A DNA stretch of 64,000 nt from Chimonanthus salicifolius (Eukaryota > Streptophyta > Magnoliopsida > Laurales > Calycanthaceae), in assembly GCA_013350335.1 (NCBI GenBank), contig CM023540.1, positions 17,613,828-17,677,827 on the forward strand, written 5' to 3'. How positions within the stretch are numbered: position 1 is the first letter of the stretch; each line of letters opens with the position of its first letter. A model generated the notes under the pieces. It worked only from the letters and a program-made list of their open reading frames with translations. It was not told where the DNA came from and ran no database searches. The position numbers and the translations under genes were made by a program. Below, in pieces: positions 47,549-60,330 of this stretch.

Positions 47549-48589
47549 GAGATATTGCATTTTAATTTAATCGGTTAAAATAGATTAAATAGTTAAGTCT
47601 ATAAAAGTTTTGATATATATATCTTTTAAGTCCAAGATAGTCACGTCTCTTAGAGCACTTGACTAATTCTTTATGCATGTGCAAAACTTCTTATAAACTT
47701 TTGCTATATTTAGATTGGAAGAAAATTTTTAAGATAAAGCATTGGAGATTCAACTATATAAACAAAAGTAGAAAAGTTTTAAATAAAAATAGTGAGAAGT
47801 TGTTTTTACTTTGGAGATGATAGAAATCATTTTTTTAAAAGTAGAGGAAAATGTTGATATTATATGATGTCAATTTTGTCCTATTTCTCATGCTAAGAAA
47901 TTATAAAATAGGTTATTCAAAGATAATGTCTTATTTTCTCCTACCTTATTTCAATTCAAACAATACCTTATTTCAATTCAAACAAACCCTTAATGGAGAG
48001 GTGACATAAGTATTAATTTTATTGAAAGGGTCAAAGACTTAAAAATACTATCTAATAAAAGTAAATTAATTAAAAAAATTGAACTGTACGAATGGGAAAT
48101 CGCAGTAAACCCAGCGTAAGAACCCCACAGGTGATACCTACTGTCCTTAGGGAACTTCAGGTGAGGTCATGGGGATTCAAACTGGACACCTTCCACTGCC
48201 TGAGGCGGAAGATTACCAAATGAATTATACCTATTTGGACAAGTAAATTAATAATTGACTTCTAATGTCACTTGTATACTTTCAAAATTAAGAAATACAT
48301 TTTAAGCAAAAAGTGAGGCATATAAGTATCAAATTTTGAGCATAATCAAGAAATTAATTTAGGCATTAGCACTTTTATTAGGATGTTGCATGGAATAGAG
48401 TAAAGTTACAAACTTTTCTATTTTGCCATAAAAAATATCATAAAAATAAAAAGTTTTACTTTTACATCATTCAGTATTTCATCTTAGCACAAGTAATATG
48501 GTCCAAATTAATTTCTTAAAATAACTGAAAAATTAATGTTTTATTAAAACCACAATAAAATTTAAAGCTTGTTTGGAAATAAAATAATA
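47549..48589. other. AT-rich intergenic DNA, no gene seen
   Basis: Scattered stops and A/T runs. A stretch at 48060-48240 contains words like GGGGATTCAAACTGGACACC that recall repeat DNA, but I cannot assign it. Confidence 0.3.
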
Positions 48590-48705
48590 ATCACTCATGT
48601 CAATACATAGGGTCACTCTTTGTGGATTTACTCGGTGTGTAGATAGGAAAACTTACACATACTTCAAATACTAATCAAGTGAAACGCCTGAATACTTAAT
48701 TCTTT
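48590..48705 (+). repeat. degenerate SINE 3' half
   Basis: GGGTCACTCTTTGTGG, GTGTGTAGATAGG, TTACACATACTTCAAA and CAAGTGAAACGCCTGAA align by eye, in order, with the 3' half of the SINE at 54757. No box B or target duplication could be fixed. Confidence 0.45.
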
Positions 48706-49091
48706 AAAAAAAATCACTCTTGTTGATTCTTCTATTCATTTTCTATTCAATGAATTTGAGTTTTTAATTTTTCTTGTGTCAAAAAAGTCGGACTATTATC
48801 ATTTAGTAGAATAACATTAACAATATTAAATTGGTTTTTCAATTAGTGGCTCGAAATCTCATTTATTTTTTCTTAGAATCTAATATGGATATCTAATATA
48901 AATTGAGGATTATTTGTCGATTTTTTACTCAAAACACTTGTCTTCACATTTGATACCAAATGTGAGGAGCATAATATATCGTGCTCCCGCGTTGCATCTT
49001 GCACTCACAGGTGCACTATGTGGGAGTGACTCCTACATGGATTCAGGATAGAATAGAGGAAGAGAGCTAAAACCTCCCATAAACCCCAGCA
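48706..49091 (+). promoter_or_regulatory. upstream region of the CS26-like gene
   Basis: About 385 bp of AT-rich DNA before the start codon. AACCTCCCATAAACCCCAGCA precedes the ATG, a plausible plant leader. No certain TATA box; ATAATATATCG at 48970 is a weak candidate. Confidence 0.35.
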
Positions 49092-49270
49092 ATGGCAGTG
49101 GCCTCTTATCTTCCTTTTGTTCCCTCTTCTATCACTTTTTCTTTTTCTTCTTCTCGCATTCGCAATGTTTCCTACAAATCCCCAACTGCTCTTTCTATCA
49201 ATGATGTCTCTGCAAAAAGGCCTGTTTCTCTTTTTGCCGAACCCATCTCTCGCCGCTCCATACAAGAGCT
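49092..49270 (+). other. predicted plastid transit peptide region of the CS26-like enzyme
   Basis: The first 55-60 codons are rich in Ser, Arg, Pro and hydroxylated residues, with MAVAS at the start and almost no acidic residues. Conserved enzyme sequence begins near NIAEDVTQ just before the end of exon 1. The position of the cleavage site is not determined. Confidence 0.6.
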
Positions 49271-52200
49271 CGGCCCAGTCAATATAGCCGAAGATGTTAC
49301 CCAGGTACGTGCGTTTCTTCTCTATCTTCTCATGCCCATATTTTTCTCTCGTTCTTTTTCTTGACTTTCTTTAATGCTGATGTTTTTGGAATCAGATACT
49401 TCAGAACTATGCTTGAGAATTTTATTTGAAATTCGATTCGCAAAATGGGTCAGAAGTTTTCTTTTTTAATTTTTTGCTCAATCTTTTGATTGTTTTTGGT
49501 TTGTTTGGGTCTTTTTGCGATTTTTTTTTTCCCCTCGTTCTGGGCTTTGATTGGAAATGTTATACAACTTTTCTTAATTAATTCAATAGTTCTTAAGTTT
49601 ATATTTATTTTGTTAGATTGAGCTAATGTAACTGAAAATAGATTTGATGGTTGCCAATAAAGAAAAATTAAAGCACCATCCATGATTACCAGGATGAGGA
49701 ATGGATGCAGGAAGTTGAATACCTGAAGTGCTCCATCTTTCATTTAGAAGCATGACTTGTATTTGAGTAATTTAGGCAATTGAGAGGGGAAACAAGTTTA
49801 CCAATAGGTAGCTCCAAACTCATGGAGATTACATGGGGACTTCACGTGTGGGCTGGCCTTCATTTACACATGACTCAAGTTTACAGACTAATCTAACTTC
49901 TTGCAATCACTATTCATGTCCTCTCTTGCATCCTTCTGCGAACTTTGTGGTCCTCTGTGTATGTTTGATAAAGTTTCTTGCTGCCAGTTTCTCACTTAGA
50001 ATTGCTTCCTAGCTTTTCTATTTTTAAGAATATTTATAGAGAATTTGTTGTATCCTTGGGCTTTGAGCTTGCACATGCAGAGTCTTGTTTTCTTATTCCA
50101 ACTTCAAATCATTGACATTTTAGGCCACTTTTGACAATGGATTGCTATTGCCACAAAAATGTCTTGACATTGATGCGTAAGAAAGAGGTTCTGAGATTCT
50201 CTGCATTTAAAATAATGAGGTATACTGTCTATTCGAAAGACGTTACATCCTTGGTTACTTTTGGCAATGCTCCGTCCATGTTGGGGCCCATTAGGCCCAT
50301 TAAATCAATGTGGAACATGAACATGCATGTAAAGACTTCTTCGTATGAGTTTCAGGGATAAATGGTCAAATTCACATTGTCTTTGAGATAATAAAATATG
50401 TTTGGTTCCTTTTGATGCCAGTTATGAATAAGATTTAAAAATTAAAACTGGATGGTGAATATTAGATTAACGACTGGGAATTGCTACTCTAAAAAGGGGC
50501 CTCTGCAGTATTACTTTTGTGGTTTTCTGATTGGAGTAGCCTCTACCCACTTGTTCGTTAATCTCATCAACTAACAATGCTTTTTAAAAGAAATATAGGG
50601 ACTTTCATGTACAAGCTCAAGGGCCAAGGATAGATATCGTGCCTCTCCTTTGGTTGATGATCATATAATCTTCAAAATATATCAGTAATGTAATATGTCA
50701 TTAACTGCAATAATGTAAAGATCCGTGCCATTACTCATTTTCTGCAATTGAAATTTGAACCAGTTGATTGGGAGAACACCAATGATTTATCTCAACAAAG
50801 TTGTGGAAGGTTGTGTTGCAAATGTGGCTGCAAAGCTCGAATCTATGGAACCTTGTAGAAGTGTCAAAGATAGGTGAATTTCTGTTGTGTCCATTCTACA
50901 GTTCTTTTGCACGATACCCATATAAACGAGGTGTATGGCTTTTGCACTTCACATTAATCCACAGATATGATATGTTAGTCAGCATTTGAAAACTGCAAGT
51001 GGATTGAATATTTTAATAGAGTGGATGTTTATCCATTTTTATCCGTGGTTCGAGGATGAACCCAAGGATTTCTTGTGATGATTATTATCTGATCTTCTGC
51101 TGCAAATCAACAGTTGTAACTGGAATCAATATCCAATGGTACCTTCATGTGCCAGAAAGAGGCTGAAAATTGATATATAATCTCTGCAGTTTTTGATCTC
51201 TCTGCCACTGGAGTGCATAGGAGAATGGATGACCATCCATTTCAGAAAAGTATTCAAAACGGCTAAGATTCAGGTACATATAAATGTGCCTTGAACTATT
51301 TCATGGTGTAAAATATGGAGTTCATCTATTTTGAGCTATACTTTCAAAGGTTCATTGTGCTTTAAAGGATTGAGAATATGAATGATTTAATTGTCAACTT
51401 TCAGAATTGGATATAGCATGATATCTGATGCAGAAGAAAGAGGAGATATCTGTCCAGGGAAGGTTAATATCTTTTCTTTCCTTTTGTGGAATTACAAGTT
51501 TTTCTTTTCCCCTTTTTAAGGTCAACTGAGGAATTATAAGGTTCTAAGGTTGCCAAATATATAATTTGACATTTTGACATGCTCAATTGCATACTATGGC
51601 TTCTCATTTCCACAATTTGGAGTATATTTTGGATAGTTGATCTGATCAGCCCAAAAATGGATAGGAGATATCAAAAAGTATTCCAGATTTGAAGATGTTC
51701 CAGAAGGGTCTTCATGAAGCAATGTGACACTACAATTAGGGATATACTTTTGGCCCTGACATAGTAATGGTTTTGATTATTGAACATTGAGGTCCACATG
51801 AACAAAAATTAGCATCAGGAAAGTCTGTATTTTCTGATGAGAAGGGCCCTTTGCACCAATGTTATCAGAAGTGGACCGTCTAACAAACCGTCTTCGAGGC
51901 ATTTTGGGTTCAACTGGGTTCAACCTCTGAAAGCCGGTCAAGTAGTAAAATAATATAAATATTACATGTAAGATTAAGTAAGATATCTTTTACCAATAAC
52001 ATTAATATAAATATTAAAAATAACATTTAAACTCTAAATAATATATCAAAACGGTGAAAGATATGAGATAGAAATTGTAATAAACATTTATATTTCAAAT
52101 ATATACATTTTCTAATATTATTTTGAAAGGAAAAATTTCTTAAAAAAAAATTCAAAAACCGCGGCTTACGGTTTGTGGGTCAAAACCGCAAAAAACCACG

Positions 52201-55200
52201 GCTCTGACCGCTTTTCTGCGGTTTTGACCCAGAGCCGGTTCTCAACCAGAACCAAACAGCAGCCTCCGCGGTTCGGTTCGACCGCAGTTCGGTCCGGTTT
52301 TTATAATATTGCTTTGCACTGATCTCATAACTGTTTTCTTATGTAGCGTTTATACATGACATATGGATCCCATCTTCTATGCAGAGTATTTTAGTAGAAC
52401 CAACTAGTGGAAACACAGGAGTTGGCATTGCTTTTGTTGCTGCAGCTAAAGGATACAAGCTTATTGTAACCTTGCCTGCATCTATAAATGTGGAGAGGCG
52501 TATTCTTCTTCGTGCATTTGGAGCAGAGATTGTTCTGACTGATCCATCTAAAGGGATAAAAGGTGCTGTTGACAAAGCTGCAGAAATAGTTCGCAGGACA
52601 CCAAATGCTTACATGTTTCAGCAATTCGATAATCCATCTAATGCCAAGGTTTTTATGTCTAAATGAGCTTTCTTTTGTTTCATTCGTAACGAGGGTTGTC
52701 TATGATGCCGCAATATGGATATGGGGAATAGGTATTCCTATCCTTCCAATATAGGCGACATATGGCAATATAGGTATCTGTGATACTTAGGGTGCCTTGA
52801 AATGTATACTATAAGTATCCATGCAGTATCTGCATCAATATCTCTATTGACATGACACTGGTACTACAAACATGAAGGATTTTATTACGCTACATGATAA
52901 TTACATTTTCATTCCATTTACATTTGTTTTGTCATTCTACTTGTTTAAATTACAGGTCCACTTTGAGACTACAGGCCCTGAAATATGGGAAGACACTATG
53001 GGTAGTGTCGACATATTTGTTGCAGGAATTGGAACAGGAGGTACTGTCACTGGAACCGGGCGATACCTGAAAATGATGAATAGAGATATTAAGGTAGGAA
53101 ACAATCGTCATATCCTAAATTTACAAGGGGGTCTGTTGAGATTGACAAATTGCTATGCAATGCTAATATATGACATCAATGGAAGAAGATTGCTAAGAAT
53201 AGAAGCTTAAGATCTGTCATTGTCTATATGATTTAGTCATATAGCAATCTCATCAGCATTACTCTCTTCTTTATTTTGTGCATACTCTATTGTTGTCGAG
53301 AAACAAAGTGGATCAACTGCAAGCCTTGTAGGTTGGAGTCAACCAATTAGGTTTTGACTTTGAGTCTATTATCAGTGGTCTTGTGAGGCCAGTTACATAA
53401 TGTGTGCCTAGGCTCCAGTCCCCTATTTGAGTGCTCGCAGCTAGGCGAAGGCCTTATTTTTATTTTTGGTTCTTATTAGTTAGGCTAAACTTTACTGTTT
53501 TTTAATGTTATGATTGTATTTTCTTAGCATTGGTTTTATAAAGTGAAAAAAAAATTATTTTTTTCTATTTGAAAATAGCTAAAAAAGTGAGCCCAACAGA
53601 ATTACCTTGTGCCTTGACTGCATGACGGTTCTTGTAAAAATCAATGGGTCAAACTTAGGTTGTCTTTCAAGTTGGACCTGTCAGTATTTGAAGAAGTGAT
53701 CCTCTAAAAAGTAATTTTCGTTATTAACTGCTGCTTGTCAAATTTTTATATTACCTATTAGTACCATTTTGTTTTTGATGCTATCAGTTGAGCTTTGAAA
53801 GTTTTCCCTAGCCTTCAAGTTAATCAAATGAATGGATTTTAAATTCTATTTCTGAACTATGCTAAATGTCATCTTGGCCAATAACCTTAAACATTTTTCA
53901 CATGCTTTATGACCACATAAGGTAAAAATATTGACATACAACCTGCTTGGGCCAGAATTGCATATGAAAAATGTACTTTTTTTTCAATAACACTGTGTTC
54001 TATGTGGTGCTACAATTATAATTATTGAATTGGTGTAGTAACTATATATTCAGGCACTGTATTTTGAAGCTTTCTACTGTTTCCAACGTCATGGTTCTGA
54101 CGTCATTCTCATTGTAGTATGTTGGCAATTGTCTTTTCATGTTTCCTTTTATGCTTAGGTAGTTGGAGTAGAACCTGCGGAGACTAGCATAATTTCAGGA
54201 GAAAATCCAGGTACTGGAACCACAAGCTCCAGTTTTGATATTTTCACATTCATGTAGATCATTCACACTAACAACATTAATGATACTGGTTCAGGTTATG
54301 TACCGAGCATTTTGGATGTTAAATTACTTGATGAGGTTTTGAAGGTAAACCTTTATTTCAATATATGCTGTTCAGATTTGATTGGGAAATTGATAATAGG
54401 CAGGAAATCCAGGTTTTAGTTCTGTGAGTTTGAAAATGATCTGATTCCATGTAGATCATTCTTTGCAGAGCACTATATCAGTTCAGCCATTTTTCATTGT
54501 GGCTGACCATAACATTCAAGTGAAGCTTATTTTTAAGTAAATCGATTAGTGCTTGCCTAGTATGAAAAGTAAGGGTTAAAGTAAATATTGTTCAAAAAAA
54601 GGTTACAAGTAAAGTTGCTAGAAGACTTGGATTGACATGGTTATGGGAGAACGTGAAGGATTTTGGAGTATTGATGTAGCCTAGATTCAAAGATTAGAAT
54701 TTCAGCCATATTGTGGGGGTTTTGGGTCAAATAGATTGAGGAGAAATTGGCCAAGGAACCCTGAGGGGTTAGCTTGATGGTCAATTCCCACCCTTGTTTG
54801 TGGGAGGTCTTGGGATCAAGCCCCCTTCAACACAAAAAGGGTCACTCTCCTTAGTTTTGTACCCTGCGTGTGCGGATTGGGAGGTTTACACATGCTCCAA
54901 GGATTAGTCAGGTGGGATGCCTGAAAAATTCAGGTGGGACGCTTGGATACCTTGGTCTAAAATAAAAAAAGAATTTGGCCAAGGCTCTAGGGTATTGGTA
55001 AAAGCCTAGAGAAAATCCTAAGCAAAAGTCACCTAAAATGGGTTTTGTATTTTAAATACTGGTTAGAACAAAGGAAATCTCACCCAAAATTCTATGAAAG
55101 TTTGCCCAAATTTTATATGGGAAAATCCAAATTGTCTATGGTGAAGCCGAGGTTAATTTGCTCTCAAGAAAGTCAAACAAAGGCCCAAAAATCTCACCTA

Positions 55201-58200
55201 GGTAGGAATTGCTCTATGGAAATTCAACCACACTAGATATCTACGATGAATTCTTGTAAATTAAAATGCAATAAAATTGAATATATCAAATTAAAATAAC
55301 AAGAAATACAGCAAAATAGAAGAACTCAACTCACCAAGAGGTGAACCAAAACTTCACTTCAAACTGGTATTGTGTCTCTCTGGGCATCGAAGGCCTCTTA
55401 TTTATAGTGCTTGACTTACAAAAATTAAGAAAAAAATAGACTGCTTCTCGTTACTGTAGGTTACCTTATTACAAAATCAATCATAACTTTGTCTACATAT
55501 GTAAAAAACCTGCAAATTTGGGCTTGTTGAAAAGGTTATTGAATAAGCTTTTCAACGAATCAAATCTTTTGTAAATCTGACGTTGTTTGATACATGAAAT
55601 ATGTCTGCAAAGGTACAATTTATTTTCAGTCATCTTAGAGTGTCATGTGTCGAATGACATAAGCATGAGTGCATGACATATTTATTACACCATTTAAATA
55701 AAATAGAAACCAAAACAAGAAAGGAGGTGGCACCCAAGCCTTCCAGATCCAAAAATCTTGCTTGCTAATCTTGGTAGGAGGTGGAGAGGAATCTTCTAAG
55801 GGGGCGAAATCAATCCCATCACTCCTACCTTTCACATGGGCCTCAAAAGTGAGCTTTTTCCAAGCCTTTTTACATGAAATAGATGGGTGACCACCATATA
55901 TATCCTATGTCCATACATGCCAGTACTGGTAATTGTAGAATATGCTTCATCTGAGGAGTTGTATTATGTTGATTATATTTAAACTTACAAGAATCTTATC
56001 TTCCTCGTATATATTTATTTTATTTATATAATTTGAATCCTAATATGATTTGAATCTGCCAACTTGTAGCTCAGATACTGAGCCCTTAAATCGTGCAGTA
56101 GTCTAAATCCTTACTTCTCTAATAATAAATGTAAACATAATATACTAAATGTAGGCTGTGCTAAAAAAACTTTATATAGTCTTGTTGTTCTTAACATATC
56201 TGCAAATTATGCTACTTGCTATTGTATCTGAACACTTTAATCATTTATCTCCAAAAAAGAATCTCATTTTTGTCTTTCTGAAAGATTAAATAGTTTACTC
56301 ATTTCAAGAAGTCATAAAACTAAATCTTAGCAGTATGTTACAGGATACCGTTATTTGCATCCATGTCTAGGAATTTGAATGTGGAAAATGGGGAGTGATA
56401 TATACATACACATACATACATACATGCATACACACACACATATGTATGTATGTATATGTCTGTAGAAGCATCTGTATCTGTGCATTTTAGGGTAATCCTT
56501 GAACTAAATCATGCATCTTTCCTTATTCAAGTTCAACTTGCTTTGATTTTTCTATACCTGTATCTATCTTTCTTCTTTTTGTTGGTATTAATGTTTTCCA
56601 TGTCAAGTTTGTAGGTGACCAATACTGAAGCAGTTGAAATGGCAAGGAAACTAGCACTAAAGGAAGGTTTGCTTGTGAGTATCTTCTACGTTCTACAAAA
56701 AAGATTAGCTCTATAGCAGATTTGTTTTCTAGTTCTCTTATTTGTTGCCATTGAAATATTAATAATTATGTTGTAATAACATGTTATTTGTTCAATATGC
56801 TGGAATCTAACCTTTTTGAAATCTTCCAAGATAAAAGTAATGAACCTTAGAAAGTATGTAGGACTTAATATCATTTTAGTACTTAAATTTTCTATTATTG
56901 CCAGTGAGGCTACTCTTATATGTTAGGCTGTTTACCATAGTTTCTATGGGAATTTCTCTAGGAATCATCATCATTGAAGCCTTTGTTTCATTTACCCATA
57001 CTAGTCAAAGGTGCACTTTCATTGCACTTAATCTAACATTCAAGCTCCTGACCCATTTTGTGTCTCGCTTAATGCTTTTTGTGCCTAGGCTTTCATCTAA
57101 TTCTTTCAGAAACTTTTTCCTATAATGAGCCTAGTTTTCAAAGGTTTTTTATAATAATTAATAAAATATTAGTTAGAATGAAGCAATTGTTAGTAATACT
57201 TTTTGATATTATACTTGTGCATGTACTGTATATACTACGTGCTCACATAATATGTTTATAAGGTTCATTGCAAATATATTTTGGTTTCTTGTAATATTTT
57301 TTAATTTTCATGCAAGAAGGGAATAAACCCATGAATATATACACATGTTTTGATGTATCTAAATAAGTATGCTTACCAAAATTAAGGTCGCACCTAGACA
57401 TGCACTTTGTGCTTTAGCTCCAAGACCCCTTAGCACTTTGATTGTGCCTCGCGCTTCTACTGACATGCACTTATCTGACATTGTCCTTTTGGAGTTGTAC
57501 TTTTCCACTTATATGTTTCAACTCAATGCCATCGGCAATAATTTTCTCAATCACACTACGTTCTATGAAATCAAGTCTTACCACCCTTGTCCATGTCTCA
57601 CTGAGAATCAGGAACCTAAAAAACTGTCTGTCCTTATATGTGTTTCATCCAATTACTATTAGTATTATTATTAGTAGCAGTAGTATTAGTATTACTACTG
57701 CTGCTGCTGCTACTGCTACTGCTGTTGTTATTAGTCCTATTACTATTATTATTATTATTATTTTGGAAGTCTGTGCCCCACCTTCTGTTAAATTCTGAAT
57801 GATACCTTTAAAAAAATGATAATTGGAAATATAACCCAAGTATGAAACCATATTACAACTCTCATAGAAGCCATTATACCCCAAGTATTATATAATTATT
57901 AACTCCTTAAAACAAATTAACTCATGCAATTGAATCTATAAATGCTATTTATTTTAACATTTACCAACTAGACAAGATAGTTCATTTAATTTTGAATTAT
58001 GATATTCATGTTCATTTAATTTTTGGATTATGATATTCTTGTCAATTCTTCTTTTTGGTTTTTTCGTGAACTCATGTGGTCGAAGTATAACATATTAATT
58101 TAGTTTTTCTAGGTTTGAAAAGTATTATAAAACATCAAATATTGACCAAAATGGGCACAGGTTAGGGTACACAACTTCAAATATTGAAAATAATTTAAAA

Positions 58201-59612
58201 ATTCATCAAAATTTGGAGAGATTATAAAGCATGGCTTCATTGATCTAATCAAGGGAAAAATTTTCCATGAACCTTTTTGATAGACCCTCAGATTGGACCA
58301 AAGTGGGTCCTAGGTATGGGACAAAAGTTTAACGATTATTAAAAAATAATTTAAATCCCTCAATACTTGGGGAAATTAAAAGGTATGGATCAATGATCCG
58401 ATTGAGTATACTCTCTTTTTCAATCTCATATTCATGCTTAGACCTTTTTAATAGACCAATCACATTGGACCAAAGTAGGTCCTCTCAAAATTTTGGGACT
58501 TTAAAACATTGCTTCAATGGTCCATCCATGTCGTTTTTTTTTGGTTCCCATATTCATGCTTTGGCCCGTCCAACAATGATCATTGGACAAAATTGGGCCC
58601 TAGATATTTTACAAAAGTTTTTAAATGGAAAACAAGAAGTTATGAAAGCACTTCAAAATTTCAGGAGCTTAAAAAGTGGCTTCAGTGATCCAATCAAAAT
58701 GACTTTCTTTCAATCTCATATTCTTGTTTATAACTCTTTATAACTCTTCAATAGATATATCACATAGGCTCACAGTGAGCCCCATATAGGGTGAAAAACG
58801 CGTACATACGTCTAACCTCCCTCTCTTCTCCTGTGCATCCTTAGTACAGTACGAGGCTTTGGCTGTACACTAGAATTTGTCCATAAGTTTTTGCTGCACT
58901 GAGGTGAGTTTAACATCATATGCTGATTGATGATAAATAACAAATTATTTCAGGTTGGTATTTCTTCAGGAGCTGCCGCTGCTGCTGCCATCAGCGTGGC
59001 AAAGAGACCTGAGAATGCCGGGAAGCTTATTGCTGTAAGTAATCTGTCTCATCTAAGTGATCAAATGCGTCCTGTCACTTTGGGATGTATGATGTCGCTC
59101 TTTGGTTTTCAGCACATTGTAAAACCACTCATCAATTTGGACCATATGGTATCAAAGGCCACTTCACAAAGTCAAATTAATTAGATGACCCTAAGTTTCC
59201 ATTTTTTACCTTTTCCCCGTCATGACCATCTGTTCAAACCCCACGTCTGATATTTATATTTTTTAACCTTGATTATTTGAACCATAATCAAAGGTCAGAC
59301 TTGCCTCACCTGACATTTTGTTTTTAATAAATACCGATAGTCAAGACTCGGCTGGATCACTACCCAGTCCAGAATGATGATTGGGCTTCCCAAACATTTA
59401 TATGCATGTATGAATTAGTTCCAGTAGTAGGCTAGGTGGTGTTCACACATATGCTATCACTTTCTTCATTGATTGGTTTAACCCTTTTTCTTGAGTCTTG
59501 ACTGATGATCATAATGCTATAGGTTATTTTTCCAAGCTTTGGTGAGAGATACATCTCTACTGTCCTTTTCCATTCCATTCATGAAGAAGTGCGAAAAATG
59601 CGACGAAGATAG
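49092..59612 (+). CDS. CS26: S-sulfocysteine synthase / cysteine synthase-like, plastid, 10 exons
   Basis: Exons: 49092-49304, 50764-50873, 51405-51462, 52385-52648, 52956-53093, 54159-54210, 54295-54344, 56615-56674, 58954-59034, 59523-59612. Introns are GT-AG and phases join cleanly (1116 nt, 371 aa). This is a PLP enzyme of the O-acetylserine (thiol) lyase family. PLP lysine 106 sits in SVKDR, the substrate loop PTSGNTG at 133-139, the phosphate-binding GTGGT at 241-245, and the ring-nitrogen serine in GISSGAA (317-323). The C-terminal segment holds FPSFGERY. Residues 1 to about 60 are rich in Ser and Arg and poor in acids, like a plastid transit peptide. After GENPG (275-279) the protein goes straight to YVPSILDV. 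The roughly ten-residue insert that ordinary cysteine synthases carry there (around PHKIQGIGAG), in the loop linked to serine acetyltransferase docking, is absent. From memory of the family, this gap and the CRSVKDR context fit the Arabidopsis CS26 clade. Plain plastid OAS-TL or cyanoalanine synthase fit less well. Confidence 0.85.
51857..52311. mobile_element. hAT MITE in intron 3 of the CS26-like gene
   Basis: CTTTGCAC lies on both sides (51849-51856 and 52312-52319), a perfect 8 bp duplication as hAT elements make. Inverted ends: CAATGTTATCAGAAGTGGACC on the left and the complement of CAATATTATAAAAACCGGACC on the right. The 455 bp body is AT-rich in the middle and rich in CGGTT/AACCG words near the right end. 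It ends 73 bp before exon 4. Confidence 0.9.
54757..54970 (+). mobile_element. tRNA-derived SINE in intron 7 of the CS26-like gene
   Basis: Flanked by GAAATTGGCCAAGG (54743-54756) and GAATTTGGCCAAGG (54971-54984), a 14 bp duplication with one mismatch. Box A is TTAGCTTGATGG and box B is GGGATCAAGCC. The 3' half matches the SINE at 36091, and it ends in an A-rich tail. Confidence 0.85.
55030..55560 (-). repeat. LTR-like repeat in intron 7, reversed
   Basis: On the minus strand a CTATAAATAAGAGGCC TATA-like box lies at about 55390-55405, with words related to the repeats at 37480 and 43340 upstream of it. No borders were found. Confidence 0.35.
56398..56460. repeat. (CATA)n/(CA)n/(TATG)n microsatellite
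   Basis: CATA repeats, a short CA run, then TATG repeats. The two halves are roughly complementary and could fold on themselves. In intron 7. Confidence 0.9.
57655..57765. repeat. trinucleotide-rich stretch (ATT, AGT, CTG, ACT)
   Basis: Interrupted trinucleotide repeats with a CTGCTGCTGCTG core, in intron 8. The open frames across it, with runs of I, A and S, are artefacts. Confidence 0.8.
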
Positions 59613-60216
59613 CATTTCATTAGCTTCAGAATCTCCTCTTTCATGGGAAGAAAGCTTCTTCATAGAATGCGACTTCTGCAGCAGATTGAAATCATTTGAG
59701 AGTAGCAATGCAAAAGGGGAATCACATATGCTTATTGGCACTTCTCTGCTATTTTTGGTTGTCTCTGCATCCACCTGATAGGCGGCAAGGACATAGGAGA
59801 GGGTGCTGTGATGATCAGTTTTTTTTTTGTTTTTTGTTTTTTTTTAAAATATATGATCATGTTGTTATTCATTTATTTATTTTTAAACAACTTTGCTTAT
59901 TGTACGGTTCATGAGCCGAATCTAGACTGATACTTTAAAATGACAAATGTGTTGATTGATCCAGTTAATTGCCAAGTAAAATATTTTTCGTAAAATAATC
60001 TACCATGATAATTTATGAAAAATACATAACTCTAGAGATTTGTATTAAATGCATAAAATTTATATTAGATGAAAGATAGATAAAATTTTACTCCGATCAA
60101 TTTATTTTTATCTCCATGAAAAGGACTAAGAAAAATACTATGCTTATTAAAGTCAAATTTCTAATAACCAAAATTGCACAATTAGCATTAGTAGATGCAT
60201 ATAAAACACTGCTTAT
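59613..60216 (+). other. 3' flank of the CS26-like gene
   Basis: Probable 3' UTR followed by AT-rich DNA. The poly(T/G) run at 59819-59846 is low complexity. No further gene signal. Confidence 0.4.
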
Positions 60217-60224
60217 CTCTTATC

Positions 60225-60322
60225 CAGGGGTGTAAATATCGGCCAATATTAGTGGGTTCTGTAAAAAAAAAAAAACAAGTAGGAGAGAAATATATCGGTA
60301 GATACCGATATTTATACCTCTG
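60225..60322. mobile_element. 98 bp hAT MITE downstream of the CS26-like gene
   Basis: CTCTTATC on both sides (60217-60224 and 60323-60330), a perfect 8 bp duplication. Ends CAGGGGTGTAAATATCGG and the complement CAGAGGTATAAATATCGG differ at two bases. The body is only about 60 bp with a run of A. Confidence 0.93.
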
Positions 60323-60330
60323 CTCTTATC

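Noticed and set aside
57645..57884. 79-codon frame rich in Ile, Val and Ala
   Set aside because: Translation of trinucleotide repeats in an intron.
49092..59612. Beta-cyanoalanine synthase identity for the second gene
   Set aside because: The PTSGNTG loop and SVKDR context, together with the missing loop after GENPG, fit the CS26 type better than the mitochondrial cyanoalanine synthase type.
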